A stretch of DNA of 64,000 nucleotides from Tenacibaculum agarivorans (GCF_001936575.1 NZ_MSMP01000021.1:24300-88299), one strand, 5' to 3'. Counted from the first letter of the stretch, positions 25,528-34,870 are shown. Numbers and translations: made by a program. Notes: generated from the letters alone by a model not told the origin.

Positions 25528-26937
25528 TTAAGAAATTAATAATGAATATACTTCGTCTATAGAAGTTATTCCTTCTTTAATTAAGGTTATGGCGTTATCT
25601 TTTAAGGTATGGATCTTTTTTTCTGCTAAATAGGCTTCAATTTCTAATTCTTCCTTTTTAATAGCCTTTTCAATGTCTTTGGTTACAGGAATAATTTCAT
25701 AAATGGCTTTTCTACCTTTATAACCTGTTTGATAACAGTGTTCACAACCCACAGCGGTATAATGACTAGTAATGATTCCTTTTGAGTACAATTCTTCAGG
25801 GACATCATCTGCTTCTGTTGCTACTTCTACTTTACAATGATCACAAAGTTTTCTTACTAAACGTTGTGCTACACTTACGTTTAAAGTACTAGCAATTAAA
25901 AAAGAAGGTACGCCCATGTCTATCAATCTAGAAATGGTTCCCCAAGCAGAATTTGTATGAATAGTAGAGAGTACTAAATGTCCTGTTAATGCAGCTCTAA
26001 TAGCCATATTAGCTGTAGCTACATCTCTAATCTCACCCACCATGATTACATCAGGATCTTGACGCAAAAATGTTCGTAAAGTACTGGCAAAGTCCAAACC
26101 GATATCTTCTTTTAATTGTACTTGGTTTACACCTTCTAAAGTATATTCTATAGGATCTTCTATAGTAAGAATATTGGTATCTTCCTTGTTGAGTTCTTTT
26201 AAGGTGGCATAAAGCGTGGTAGTTTTACCAGAACCGGTAGGCCCAGATATTAGAATAATACCATTGGGTTTTTTAACGGAATTTTTATAGGTTTTTAGTT
26301 CTTCAGTAGTAAAACCTAATTTTTCTAATTGAATAGCGACGCTATTTTTAGAAAGTATACGTAATACTAGCTTTTCACCATGCAAAGTAGGTAATGATGA
26401 TACCCTGATATCAAAATCTTCATGTGAAGTACTAATATTAATACGGCCGTCTTGAGGTAATCTTTTTTCTGAAATATCCATACCCGACATAATCTTTAAT
26501 CGGTTGATAATTTTAGGATATTCGCTTACAGAAATTAGATACTTTTCAATGAGTTTTCCATCTATTCTAAAACGAACTTTATTCATTTCTTCAAATGCTT
26601 CAAAATGAATATCACTACTGCCTATTTCTTTGGCTTCATGAATAATATTCAGTAAAAAATCATCAGAATAGGTTAATGTAGAGGTGTTTTTGTTTCTTTT
26701 TCTATAGTTGCTTAGTAAAAATTGATTGATAACCTCTTGTTGTTCTATTTGTAGTGCAACAGTGGTACCGAGTACAATTTCCAATTCATTTTTTAACTCA
26801 TTTACATTATTGGTATCGGTTAAAAATGTAATACTTTCTTGATTGTTTTGAACAGGAATAATTCTGTATTGATAAGCCAATTCAGAAGGTATTAATTGTA
26901 AGAGCTCGGTAGTAATATCAAAGTTTCTCTCTTTCAT
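25528..26937 (-). CDS. GspE/PilB-family secretion ATPase
   Basis: 469 residues. N-terminal T2SSE_N-like domain, then Walker A GPTGSGKTTTLYATL at about 231-245, Asp box IEDPIEYTLEGVNQVQ, Walker B/His box with RQDPDVIMVGEIRD and THTNSAWGTISRL-type region, and the zinc-binding tetracysteine CDHC...CEHC near 365-400, which marks GspE/PilB rather than PilT. It powers pseudopilus assembly from the cytoplasmic face. The gene abuts the prepilin peptidase gene (stop and start adjacent). Confidence 0.95.
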   Translation of the reverse strand: MKERNFDITTELLQLIPSELAYQYRIIPVQNNQESITFLTDTNNVNELKNELEIVLGTTVALQIEQQEVINQFLLSNYRKRNKNTSTLTYSDDFLLNIIHEAKEIGSSDIHFEAFEEMNKVRFRIDGKLIEKYLISVSEYPKIINRLKIMSGMDISEKRLPQDGRINISTSHEDFDIRVSSLPTLHGEKLVLRILSKNSVAIQLEKLGFTTEELKTYKNSVKKPNGIILISGPTGSGKTTTLYATLKELNKEDTNILTIEDPIEYTLEGVNQVQLKEDIGLDFASTLRTFLRQDPDVIMVGEIRDVATANMAIRAALTGHLVLSTIHTNSAWGTISRLIDMGVPSFLIASTLNVSVAQRLVRKLCDHCKVEVATEADDVPEELYSKGIITSHYTAVGCEHCYQTGYKGRKAIYEIIPVTKDIEKAIKKEELEIEAYLAEKKIHTLKDNAITLIKEGITSIDEVYSLLIS

Positions 26938-27408
26938 TTAGATAGCATATAAGTTTACTATTTTGAATGCCAAATTTAGGAATAAAATTAGACATAAAAA
27001 TAGGGCTTGTAAACCTGCTAGGGGAACTGTTGAATGTTTAAGATTATTTTTTAGTACTAAAAACACCAAAAGTGCAAAAATTAAAGAACAACTAAATAGT
27101 ACTAAAAAAGTTGGAGTAGGAAAACCAACCGCAAAAACCACAAAAAATAGTATATCTCCTAAACCCATGGCTGAAAAAAAAGTTTGCTTGAGCTTGAATT
27201 TAGTATATAAAAATACTATTAAAAACAGCAATACTAACGTAGTTAAGTTGATACCTATATTATAGGCATAAAGTTGTAAAAAAGTTTGTTTATAGTATAA
27301 ATACCCACTTAATAGTATGACTGACGGAAAAATCCATAGGGATACTTTTCTTTCTTTAAAATCTTGAAAAAATATGGTTATTAACAGTAAGAGAAGTAGG
27401 TAGATCAA
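26938..27408 (-). CDS. Prepilin peptidase (A24 family), short form
   Basis: 156 residues, about six membrane helices. Both catalytic aspartates are present: FQDFKERKVSLW at about 15-26 and the GxGD motif in AMGLGDILFF at about 80-89. The N-terminal methyltransferase half of full-length GspO/PilD is missing, giving a peptidase-only form. No ATG exists between the upstream stop and the body; TTG at 27408 is the only reasonable start. It is the first gene of the transcript that continues with gspE. Confidence 0.85.
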   Translation of the reverse strand: MIYLLLLLLITIFFQDFKERKVSLWIFPSVILLSGYLYYKQTFLQLYAYNIGINLTTLVLLFLIVFLYTKFKLKQTFFSAMGLGDILFFVVFAVGFPTPTFLVLFSCSLIFALLVFLVLKNNLKHSTVPLAGLQALFLCLILFLNLAFKIVNLYAI

Positions 27409-27808
27409 TTGTTATGTTTGTGTGTTTTTTTATTTTAAATGGGAAAAGAAAGAGGGTCTACTTCCTTCCCATATGAGTCTTTTCGTGTGGTATTCCTTTA
27501 GCCTAACATTTTAGATATATTTGTATTATCCAGTAATCTTTTTCTAGAATAATCTATAACTACTTTGTAGTTTTTACTCATAGCAATGTAATTTTAGCAG
27601 TATAAAAGTACTATTAGTTTATTTTTAAAGCAATAGTTAATAACTAAAAAAAACATACAATAGTAAAGTAATACATTTAGTATGATTTTAGGTATTTCAT
27701 TATTATTTGAAGTTGTCATAGACAACACGAAAGGATTCGTTCGGAAAAGTGGTAATAATGAACTAATGTTTAAAATAAAAAAAGCAATGTTTTCACATTA
27801 TTTTTTAA
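27409..27808. other. 400-base gap upstream of the secretion cluster
   Basis: No gene supported. The minus strand has a 27-codon frame at 27498-27581 (MSKNYKVVIDYSRKRLLDN..) that could be a leader peptide of the secretion transcript, but it is too short to trust. No promoter element stands out. CAxxx-rich text at 27715-27760 has the inverted pair TTGTCATAGACAA. Confidence 0.3.
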
Positions 27809-28123
27809 CTATTTCTTGAGTTTATATTCTATTGGATCTCGTCGTGTATCAAAAACCATTAAAATATAAATCTTTTCTTTATTAACTACTCGATATACAA
27901 TTTTGTAATGCCGAATTACAACTCTTCTATAAGGTTCACCTAATATGTCGTCTTTTTGCCATTGTTCTAAGAAAACGATGTCTCCTACTCGCTGATAAAT
28001 TTCATCTCTAATCTTTTTAGCAAATTCTAATGAAAAGTATTTTTTGTTAAACTTATAAATACGTTTTAAATCCTCTTTAGCATAGTTGTCCCAAATAGGA
28101 ACTATCTGTTTTGGTTTGCTCAT
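27809..28123 (-). CDS. RelE/ParE-type toxin
   Basis: 104 residues. IVPIWDNYAKEDLKRIYKF, FAKKIRDEIYQRV, LEQWQKDDILGEPYRRVVIRHYKIVYRVVNKEKIYILMVFDTRRDP are, in pieces, the standard RelE/ParE fold: two helices followed by an antiparallel sheet with a basic RRVVIRHYKIVYRV core. Such proteins are ribosome-dependent mRNA nucleases (RelE) or gyrase poisons (ParE); the sequence does not decide. Its start codon shares one base with the stop of the upstream antitoxin gene. Confidence 0.8.
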   Translation of the reverse strand: MSKPKQIVPIWDNYAKEDLKRIYKFNKKYFSLEFAKKIRDEIYQRVGDIVFLEQWQKDDILGEPYRRVVIRHYKIVYRVVNKEKIYILMVFDTRRDPIEYKLKK

Positions 28124-28365
28124 TACCAGTCTTGCATTTCCTTTAAAAGGTCATCATGAGAAGTAAACTGTCCTGATTCAATACGTGCTTCAGCTTCTTT
28201 AATCTTTTTCACATATACTTCCTTTGTTAATGGTTCTCCACTAACGGAATAAACTATAATTTCACTTGAACTGTTTTCTTTAATAGCATTTACTTTATTG
28301 AGTAAGTCTTCTCCAACGTCGAGAATCCATTTTGCTAACTCTATTCTTTTTGCTTGTATATCCAT
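28123..28365 (-). CDS. Antitoxin partner of the RelE/ParE-type toxin
   Basis: 80 residues from the ATG at 28365; a start 17 codons earlier is possible but adds a hydrophobic, non-conserved stretch. The protein is helical and acidic, ending with ARIESGQFTSHDDLLKEMQDW. This C-terminal tail is typical of antitoxins that cover RelE/ParE toxins (ExGxxxxHDDLxKE). The N-terminal half lacks a clear ribbon-helix-helix or Phd domain. Translationally coupled with the toxin by a TAATG junction. Confidence 0.75.
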   Translation of the reverse strand: MDIQAKRIELAKWILDVGEDLLNKVNAIKENSSSEIIVYSVSGEPLTKEVYVKKIKEAEARIESGQFTSHDDLLKEMQDW

Positions 28366-28684
28366 CACAAATCCATTATAAACAAAGATAAATAATTTTT
28401 CATGCCTGTTTATCATAATTATAATATTTCCCAGTCATAGTCTAAATATGGCATCTTTTATACCTAAAAAAATAAATTCTTATTTTTTTAAAAATACTGA
28501 TTTTTAATTATTTATAATTATATGTTTTAATACAACCTAATTTACTACACTACCAGAGTATAGATAATAAAAGTTAGAAAAAGTGTGTAAGAAAAATTGA
28601 AAGTAACAAAGAATCAAAAGAGCAAGGAATAGTGATAAAGATCTAGAGGTTCAAAAAGAGGAATAAATATTTAGTTTATGAATT
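28366..28684. other. Intergenic region without visible genes
   Basis: About 320 AT-rich bases upstream of the toxin-antitoxin pair. It must hold the antitoxin promoter, but no operator repeat was recognised. Confidence 0.3.
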
Positions 28685-28721
28685 AAAAAGAGAAGATTAT
28701 TTTTTATAATCTTCTCTTTTT
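28685..28721 (-). terminator. dut terminator
   Basis: Perfect stem AAAAAGAGAAGATTAT/ATAATCTTCTCTTTTT around a five-T loop, with T-tracts on both strands, just after the dut stop. Confidence 0.8.
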
Positions 28722-28741
28722 AATTTTTAGTGGTAATATTA

Positions 28742-29173
28742 TTATACTCCAGTACTTCCAAATCCGCCGGATCCTCTTTCGGTTTCATCTAATATTTTAA
28801 CTTCCTTCCAAGTTACACGTTCGTGTTTTGCAATTACTAGTTGTGCAATGCGTTCACCATCATTTATTACAAAATCTTCATTAGAAAGATTGACTAAAAT
28901 CACACCAATTTCTCCTCTATAATCAGCATCTACAGTGCCTGGAGAGTTAAGTACAGTAATTCCTTTTTTAGCTGCTAGTCCACTTCTTGGACGTACTTGC
29001 GCCTCGTAACCTTGAGGTAAAGCAAAAAACAACCCTGTTTTTACAATAGCTCTTTCTAAAGGTTTTAATACAATAGGTTCGTTTAAATTTGCTCGTAAAT
29101 CCATTCCAGCAGAACCTTCAGTTTCATATGCAGGAGTTTGGTGTTTAGATTTGTTAATTATTTGTACGTTCAT
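28742..29173 (-). CDS. dut: dUTP diphosphatase (dUTPase)
   Basis: 143 residues with all five motifs of trimeric dUTPases: SAGMDLRANL (1), RSGLAAKKGI (2), SPGTVDADYRGEIGVIL (3), ERIAQLVIAK (4) and the C-terminal GSGGFGSTGV arm (5). It hydrolyses dUTP to dUMP, limiting uracil in DNA and supplying dUMP. A TATCTTTG -7 element on the minus strand (29200-29193) lies 20 bases before the ATG at 29173. Divergent from the gpsA gene. Confidence 0.97.
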   Translation of the reverse strand: MNVQIINKSKHQTPAYETEGSAGMDLRANLNEPIVLKPLERAIVKTGLFFALPQGYEAQVRPRSGLAAKKGITVLNSPGTVDADYRGEIGVILVNLSNEDFVINDGERIAQLVIAKHERVTWKEVKILDETERGSGGFGSTGV

Positions 29174-29267
29174 TCGTTATTTTTTTCACAATCAAAGATA
29201 AATAACATTACTATTACACACTAGGTTATAGATTTATTAATTTAGCATTACGAAACAAAGGACAATT

Positions 29268-30263
29268 ATGATTGAATTTGAAAAAATAGCTGTTATTGGG
29301 GGAGGTAGCTGGGCTACTGCAATAGTGAAAATGCTTTCTGAAAATAAAGAAACTATAGGATGGTATATGAGAAGTGTTTATGCTATAGAGCATATAAAAC
29401 GAAATAAACATAACCCAAATTACTTAAGTTCTGCAGAATTACACCCAGAACAGCTAGATTTAACCGACAATATTAATGAAGTTGTTAAAAATTATGATGT
29501 CCTGATTTTTGCAGTTCCTTCAGCATTCTTAAATGCTGAGTTAGAGAAATTAACGTTACCTTTAGACAATAAAATAATTTTTTCTGCGATTAAAGGTATT
29601 GTTCCCGAAACGGGTTTAATAGTCGGTGAACATTTTCATAAACATTATAATGTTTCTTATGAAAACATCGGTGTAATAGCAGGTCCTTGTCATGCTGAAG
29701 AGGTAGCCATGGAGCGTTTATCGTATTTAACTGTGGCTTGCCAAGATCAAAAGAAAGCAAAAGAATTAAGCAAATACATTAAAAGTAGATACATTAAAAC
29801 AAAGGTATCAGACGATATTTTTGGAACGGAGTATTCTGCGATGTTAAAAAATATATATGCTATTGCTGCGGGAATAGCACATGGTTTAGGATATGGGGAT
29901 AATTTTCAATCGGTTTTAATGAGTAATGCAATTCGTGAAATGAAACGATACATTAAAAAAGTCCACCGAATGAAACGAAATATCAACAACTCAGCATATT
30001 TGGGAGACCTTTTAGTTACAGGTTATTCTGTATTTAGTAGAAATAGAATGTTTGGTAATATGATCGGTAAAGGATATACCGTAAAATCTGCAATGTTAGA
30101 AATGAATATGGTTGCTGAGGGATATTACGCTACCAAAAGTGCTTATAAAATAAACCAAGAAAATGGAGCCAAAACGCCTATAATAAATGCAGTATATAGT
30201 ATTCTGTATGGAAAAAAAGAGGCGAAAGAAGTGTTTGAAAAACTAACAAGTTTGTTAGATTAA
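29268..30263 (+). CDS. gpsA: Glycerol-3-phosphate dehydrogenase [NAD(P)+]
   Basis: 331 residues. N-terminal Rossmann motif IGGGSWATAIVKML (about 9-22), FAVPSAFL, SAIKGIVPETG, the GPCHAEEVA substrate motif at about 138, and the C-terminal helical domain with TEYSAMLKNIYAIAAGIAHGLGYGDN. It makes sn-glycerol 3-phosphate for phospholipids. In many bacteria the third Gly of GxGxxG and the C-terminal NRT motif vary; here they read GGGSWA and SRNRMFG. Stand-alone plus-strand gene. Confidence 0.9.
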   Translation: MIEFEKIAVIGGGSWATAIVKMLSENKETIGWYMRSVYAIEHIKRNKHNPNYLSSAELHPEQLDLTDNINEVVKNYDVLIFAVPSAFLNAELEKLTLPLDNKIIFSAIKGIVPETGLIVGEHFHKHYNVSYENIGVIAGPCHAEEVAMERLSYLTVACQDQKKAKELSKYIKSRYIKTKVSDDIFGTEYSAMLKNIYAIAAGIAHGLGYGDNFQSVLMSNAIREMKRYIKKVHRMKRNINNSAYLGDLLVTGYSVFSRNRMFGNMIGKGYTVKSAMLEMNMVAEGYYATKSAYKINQENGAKTPIINAVYSILYGKKEAKEVFEKLTSLLD

Positions 30264-30448
30264 ATTTTTCAAATTAAAAGTATAAAAACCCTTCAAAATA
30301 ATACCTTAAATGAAATCAAACTACATCTAACGCCAGCGCAAAATTAAAGTAAAAATTTTTCTTACGCACAGAAAAAAGTTACCAAATATTTAAATAAAAA
30401 TTAACAAAATCAATATTTTTACAACATTCAGTGTATTTTTAAACAACA

Positions 30449-31108
30449 ATGAAAACAATTCAAGAAGCTGTTGAAATCACCATAAGAAAAACCCCTTTTA
30501 TAGAAGAAGCGCTAAACGAAAAATTAATTAATGTATCATCATTAGCGCGGTTAATCTTACCTGAGGTAGCTCAACAATTAAAAAAAGAAGTAAAAGTAGG
30601 CGCTGTTATGATGGCTATTAATAGGCTTTCACCTGCAAACGAACTACGTATTAGAAAGAATATAAAAAAATTAGCATTAGATTTAGGTGATGTAATTGTA
30701 CGATCAGATTTATGTGATTATACATTTAAAAACACACCAACTCTATTTAAAAGAATTGCTACTATACTTGGAAAAGTGTCTGAAAGCAATGATTTATTCT
30801 TAACCATTTCTCAAGGTATATTTGAGACAAATATTGTAGCCAGTGAGGCTTTACAAACTTTAATTAATGAAACATTTAATGATGAAGTATTAATTAATAA
30901 TGTAAATGACTTAGCATCAATAACTATAAAATTACCTAAAGAAAACTTAGAACAATCAGGTATTTACTATTTTATATTGAAACAATTCGCTTGGGCAAAT
31001 ATAGCGGTACAAGAAGTAATTTCTACCACTCATGAAATGACAATTGTAGTAAAAGAGAGTGATGTAAATGAAACATTTTCAATATTAATGGATCTGAAGT
31101 TAAATTAA
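30449..31108 (+). CDS. Conserved hypothetical protein with ACT-like C-terminus
   Basis: 219 residues, soluble, no signal peptide. The N-terminal 70 residues are helical (LARLILPEVAQQLKKEVKVGAVMMAINRL) and may be a winged-helix-like unit. The C-terminal 70 (SIYYFILKQFAWANIAVQEV-like, then EMTIVVKESDVNETFSIL) read like an ACT domain of the aspartokinase type. It would then be a small-molecule sensor, but no ligand can be inferred. The next gene, an MFS exporter, starts 6 bases after its stop, so the pair is probably cotranscribed. Confidence 0.55.
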   Translation: MKTIQEAVEITIRKTPFIEEALNEKLINVSSLARLILPEVAQQLKKEVKVGAVMMAINRLSPANELRIRKNIKKLALDLGDVIVRSDLCDYTFKNTPTLFKRIATILGKVSESNDLFLTISQGIFETNIVASEALQTLINETFNDEVLINNVNDLASITIKLPKENLEQSGIYYFILKQFAWANIAVQEVISTTHEMTIVVKESDVNETFSILMDLKLN

Positions 31109-31114
31109 TAACTG

Positions 31115-32389
31115 ATGCAAAAAAATGATCCTTACGCCTCACTCAGGTATAAAGAATTTAATATTTTTTTATTAGTTCGTTTTTTACTTGTTTTTGCTTG
31201 GTCTATGCAATTTATTATAATAGAATGGCAAGTATACTCCATTACAAAAGATCCTTGGAATTTAGGTTTAATAGGTGCTTTTGAGTTTATTCCAGCATTT
31301 ACTATGGCGTTATTTGCGGGCCATATTGTAGATCAGAAAGAAAAAAGAAACTTATTAGCCTTATGTATTGCTCTTTTTTCTCTGATTAGTTTTGGTTTAT
31401 TCTTTTTAACCAATCCTAACTTAACTGAAGGATGGGATTCCAAAGTAATACTGTATTTGATTTATGCATTAGTATTTTTCGGCGGTTTTCTGCGTTCATT
31501 TTTTGGACCAACTATATTCTCGTTAATAGCATTAATTGTTCCTAAAAAACTATATCCAAATGCAGCTACTTGGAGTAGCTCTACATGGCAAATAGCTAGT
31601 GTTTTAGGTCCAGCTTTTGCAGGATATACTATCTATTTAATGGGAGTAAACCTTTCTTTATGTATTGTATTTGGTTTGGTGCTATTATCACTTCTAATGG
31701 TATTTTTTATCAAAAGAAAACCGATTATGAACCCAAAGCAAGGTGAGCCGATTAAAAAAAGTTTACAAGAAGGAATTTCATTTGTATTTAAAACGAAAGC
31801 AATTCTAGGAGCAATTACTCTAGATATGATTTCTGTGCTTTTTGGAGGAGCAATTGCTTTACTTCCTGTTTTTGCTCAAGATATATTAGAAGTGGGTGCT
31901 AAAGGTTTTGGTATATTAAGAGCAGCTCCAGCTATTGGGGCTTTTATAACCATGTTAATTACGGCGTATATTCCTATTAGTAAAAATGCAGGGATGAAAT
32001 TGTTAGCCGCAATTTTTGGTTTTGGTGTATGTATTATAGTGTTTGGAATGTCAGAAATTTTTTGGATTTCATTATTAGCATTATTTTTTAGTGGGGTTAC
32101 AGATGGAGTATCTATGGTAATTAGACAAACTATTTTACAACTAAAAACACCTGATCATATGAGGGGTAGAGTAGCTTCAGTAAACTCAATGTTTGTAGGT
32201 TCTTCAAATGAATTGGGTGCTTTAGAAAGTGGTTTAACAGCTAAATTAATGGGTACGGTTACTGCGGTAATTTTTGGTGGAACTATGACGTTAATTACAG
32301 TAGTAACTACAGGAATTTTAAATCCAACACTTAGAAAATTAGATTTAGAAGATGATTTAAAGAAGCATGAAAATTCTTCTAATGATTAA
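31115..32389 (+). CDS. MFS transporter (MFS_3/EntS-like exporter)
   Basis: 424 residues with about 11-12 hydrophobic segments. The loop 2-3 motif GHIVDQKEKRNLL corresponds to the MFS motif DxxxRR/K, and the opening RYKEFNIFLLVRFLLVFAWSMQ and PNAATWSSSTWQIASVLGPAFAGY are typical of the MFS_3/enterobactin-exporter-like group. Substrate unknown. Begins 6 bases after the ACT-like protein gene, suggesting that the small protein may sense the exported or a related compound (inference). Confidence 0.85.
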   Translation: MQKNDPYASLRYKEFNIFLLVRFLLVFAWSMQFIIIEWQVYSITKDPWNLGLIGAFEFIPAFTMALFAGHIVDQKEKRNLLALCIALFSLISFGLFFLTNPNLTEGWDSKVILYLIYALVFFGGFLRSFFGPTIFSLIALIVPKKLYPNAATWSSSTWQIASVLGPAFAGYTIYLMGVNLSLCIVFGLVLLSLLMVFFIKRKPIMNPKQGEPIKKSLQEGISFVFKTKAILGAITLDMISVLFGGAIALLPVFAQDILEVGAKGFGILRAAPAIGAFITMLITAYIPISKNAGMKLLAAIFGFGVCIIVFGMSEIFWISLLALFFSGVTDGVSMVIRQTILQLKTPDHMRGRVASVNSMFVGSSNELGALESGLTAKLMGTVTAVIFGGTMTLITVVTTGILNPTLRKLDLEDDLKKHENSSND

Positions 32390-32480
32390 TCATTATTAAG
32401 CGGAATTATTGTTTATAAAGAAATAGATAAACACTGAAAACAGTGACTTTTTAAGGTATAAGATTGATTAGTTTTATCAA

Positions 32481-33197
32481 ATGAAAAACGTATTTGTAAT
32501 TCTAACATTACATTGTATCAGCTTTTTTTCATGTAATGCACAATCTGAAACAATGAAAAGTAAACTCATGGAGTCTTTACATTATATTAAAGATGAAATA
32601 AAAAGAGATAAAAATCAAAGCATTTCTATTTATAAACAAGACTATAGTGTACTTAATTTTCGTAATGATACTGTTCCTGAAAATATATATTGGACAACTA
32701 TTCGTAAAGAAATAAAGAGTAGAAAATCAATAGTTGAAACCTATAAAGTTAGCTACAGTAATAACAATGTTTTCTTTGAAAAAGATGGGGTCTTAATTAA
32801 AAATTCTAATTCGGAATATAAAATCTTAGTAAAAAATTTTCTTTCAGATGTTTTAATTTTTAAAGAAAGTCAAGAAAAGATTCTTGAAGAATTTAAAACA
32901 GGAACGGTAATTACATTAAAGTTAGGAGATACAATTCGTTTAAAAGAAGGGCTTTCTTTGTCTTTAACAAACTTTATAAGTAAACATGTATTTTATGGTC
33001 AGCCATCTTACGCTAGAGCAGAATTAAATTTAATAAAAGAAAATAAGAATATAGAATTTAGTCTATCTAATCAATTCTTAGATGGGATCAATTATCCGGG
33101 GGATACATGGACTTCTGATGAATCAAACAACTATTTTTTTAGAGTATTAAATTTCAAATATGATGACAGCTTAGAAATTTTAATTACTAAGAAATAA
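32481..33197 (+). CDS. Hypothetical lipoprotein
   Basis: 238 residues. The signal peptide ends in SFFSC (Cys18), a plausible lipobox, though NAQSET also allows signal peptidase I cleavage after NAQ. The mature protein is beta-rich and Lys/Glu-rich with no family recognised. Single gene between the MFS exporter and the YHS genes. Confidence 0.5.
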   Translation: MKNVFVILTLHCISFFSCNAQSETMKSKLMESLHYIKDEIKRDKNQSISIYKQDYSVLNFRNDTVPENIYWTTIRKEIKSRKSIVETYKVSYSNNNVFFEKDGVLIKNSNSEYKILVKNFLSDVLIFKESQEKILEEFKTGTVITLKLGDTIRLKEGLSLSLTNFISKHVFYGQPSYARAELNLIKENKNIEFSLSNQFLDGINYPGDTWTSDESNNYFFRVLNFKYDDSLEILITKK

Positions 33198-33228
33198 TTT
33201 GTTAAAACAGTTTAGAAAAAGAAAGTTT

Positions 33229-33681
33229 CTAGTGTTTACCTACTTTTTTCCAATTTTCATCTGCTTTTTTACGTAACTCTTCAGGATTATTTTTTAACCA
33301 AGATTTTAATGTATTAGTACCCCAAGAATTGTAGAATAAGTATAATTTTCCATCCCTAATTTCATAAGTTTTAGGATCAACACCTACTTTTTTACCATCC
33401 ATTGCTCCAATAGCATAAGCACAATACCCTCCGTATTGAGGAATATATTTTGTAGGATTTTCCTTAAATTTATTTAGATTCTGTTCACTGTAAAAACGAA
33501 ATGACACACCATCATATTTTGTGGAGAATTCCTTAGTGCCTTTAACAGCCATGTTAGAAAAGTAAGCAACTACATCGTAACCATTAGCTACAGCACCTTT
33601 TTTAACATTATAAACATTGTCTTGCGAATAAACAGAAATGTATAAGAATATAGATAATAAACTAATTAATTGAGGCTTCAT
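33229..33681 (-). CDS. Secreted YHS-domain protein (copy 1)
   Basis: 150 residues with a signal peptide (cleavage near VYSQ). A YHS-type domain follows: GYDVVAYFSNMAVKGTKEFS, FRFYSEQNLNKFKENPTKYIPQYGGYCAYAI, then VDPKTYEIRDGKLYLFYN. Such proteins occur widely in Bacteroidota and are thought to bind metal; the single Cys in GGYCAYA is conserved. It is a paralogue of the next gene (same motif order). Cytoplasmic roles are excluded by the signal peptide. Confidence 0.8.
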   Translation of the reverse strand: MKPQLISLLSIFLYISVYSQDNVYNVKKGAVANGYDVVAYFSNMAVKGTKEFSTKYDGVSFRFYSEQNLNKFKENPTKYIPQYGGYCAYAIGAMDGKKVGVDPKTYEIRDGKLYLFYNSWGTNTLKSWLKNNPEELRKKADENWKKVGKH

Positions 33682-33746
33682 ACAACATAAATTTATTGCA
33701 TAGTCGAAAAAGCCTCATTAGCATTACAAGTGCTATTAAAAATAAA

Positions 33747-34193
33747 TTAATCCTTGTTATTCTTTATTTCTTCCCAGTTTATATCGCCTTGTTTTTGGAG
33801 TGCTTTAGTATCTTCATTTTTCCAGTCATTTAATTTATTTGCAAAGAAAGAGTTGTAGAATAGATATAATTTACCATCTCTAATTTCGTAAATTTCTGGA
33901 TCAACACCCATTTTAATTTTCTTTTTAGCAATAGCATAAGCACAATATCCACCGTATTGAGGTACATATTGCTCAGGATTTTCTGAAAACTTTTTTAAGC
34001 TTTCTTTACTAGCAAAAAAGAAAGTTTTTCCATTATATTCTGTACTAAACGATTCACTTCCTTTTACTGGTCCTTCGTTGAAATAAGAAACTACGTCGTA
34101 TCCACCTACCGCTTTTTTATCATCTGTTTTAGAACATTGAGAAAAAATAATAATGGTAGCAATTGCAAATAATGATAAGATGCTATTTTTCAT
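33747..34193 (-). CDS. YHS-domain lipoprotein (copy 2)
   Basis: 148 residues. Lipobox IFSQC (Cys20) followed by SKTDDKK, an acidic start that in Bacteroidota often directs lipoproteins to the cell surface. The YHS-type domain (GYDVVSYFNEGPVKGSESFS, PEQYVPQYGGYCAYAIAKKK, VDPEIYEIRDGKLYLFYNSF) is clearly homologous to copy 1, sharing roughly half its residues by eye. Tandem duplication with one copy periplasmic and one lipid-anchored. The order is copy 2 upstream, copy 1 downstream, 65 bases apart. Confidence 0.82.
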   Translation of the reverse strand: MKNSILSLFAIATIIIFSQCSKTDDKKAVGGYDVVSYFNEGPVKGSESFSTEYNGKTFFFASKESLKKFSENPEQYVPQYGGYCAYAIAKKKIKMGVDPEIYEIRDGKLYLFYNSFFANKLNDWKNEDTKALQKQGDINWEEIKNNKD

Positions 34194-34351
34194 TGGAAAA
34201 TGGTTTAAATTATTTGATTATAAACATACTTAATTGATAGGTTATACACAAAAATAGAAGTAAATGATTTATAATGTATTGGAATAACAGCCTTATGTAT
34301 GATTAGTGTATACTTTTCCAACGGAAAATATTTGCAATTTATTACATATTG

Positions 34352-34750
34352 TTAGTTACTGGTTTGATTAGCCTTAATTTTTAATGCGGCAAATGCAAAA
34401 CATAAAACAGGAATAGAAAGCATCAACCCTGGAAATAGTCCACCAACTGTAAAAGCTAAAATTGAATCAATTAATAGAAGAGCTGTTAATAAATAAAGAA
34501 TTTTCTTTGCATCCTGATTTAGATATAATGTAACTATTCCAAATACTGAGAGTCCAATAAGATGAATTGAAGGATGAGCAAATAATACAGGAAAAATTTC
34601 TTTAAGAAATTCATCTGTGTTCGATTTATTGATTAAATCAGTGATATAAAATAAACCACTTCCATGAAATAGTGCCATTCCAGCCAGAAGAATGCTTCCA
34701 ACTAATATTAAAATCTTATGCGTTTTTGATTTTGAATTTTGTTCCTCCAT
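34352..34750 (-). CDS. Small integral membrane protein, hypothetical
   Basis: 132 residues. Four hydrophobic segments (about 11-33, 52-72, 80-97, 102-124) between a polar N-terminus and a short basic tail. It is composed like a four-helix bundle of the DoxX/DUF4345 size class, but no diagnostic motif was recognised. Monocistronic. Confidence 0.5.
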   Translation of the reverse strand: MEEQNSKSKTHKILILVGSILLAGMALFHGSGLFYITDLINKSNTDEFLKEIFPVLFAHPSIHLIGLSVFGIVTLYLNQDAKKILYLLTALLLIDSILAFTVGGLFPGLMLSIPVLCFAFAALKIKANQTSN

Positions 34751-34870
34751 AATTGAGAATAATGTAATTGCGATAAATTCTACTCTATGTAAGACGTAAT
34801 TGATTCAAAAATGGTTGTCTAAGTTTAATTTCAAATCTTGTAGTCAAATTAAAATATAAATTTGTAGATA

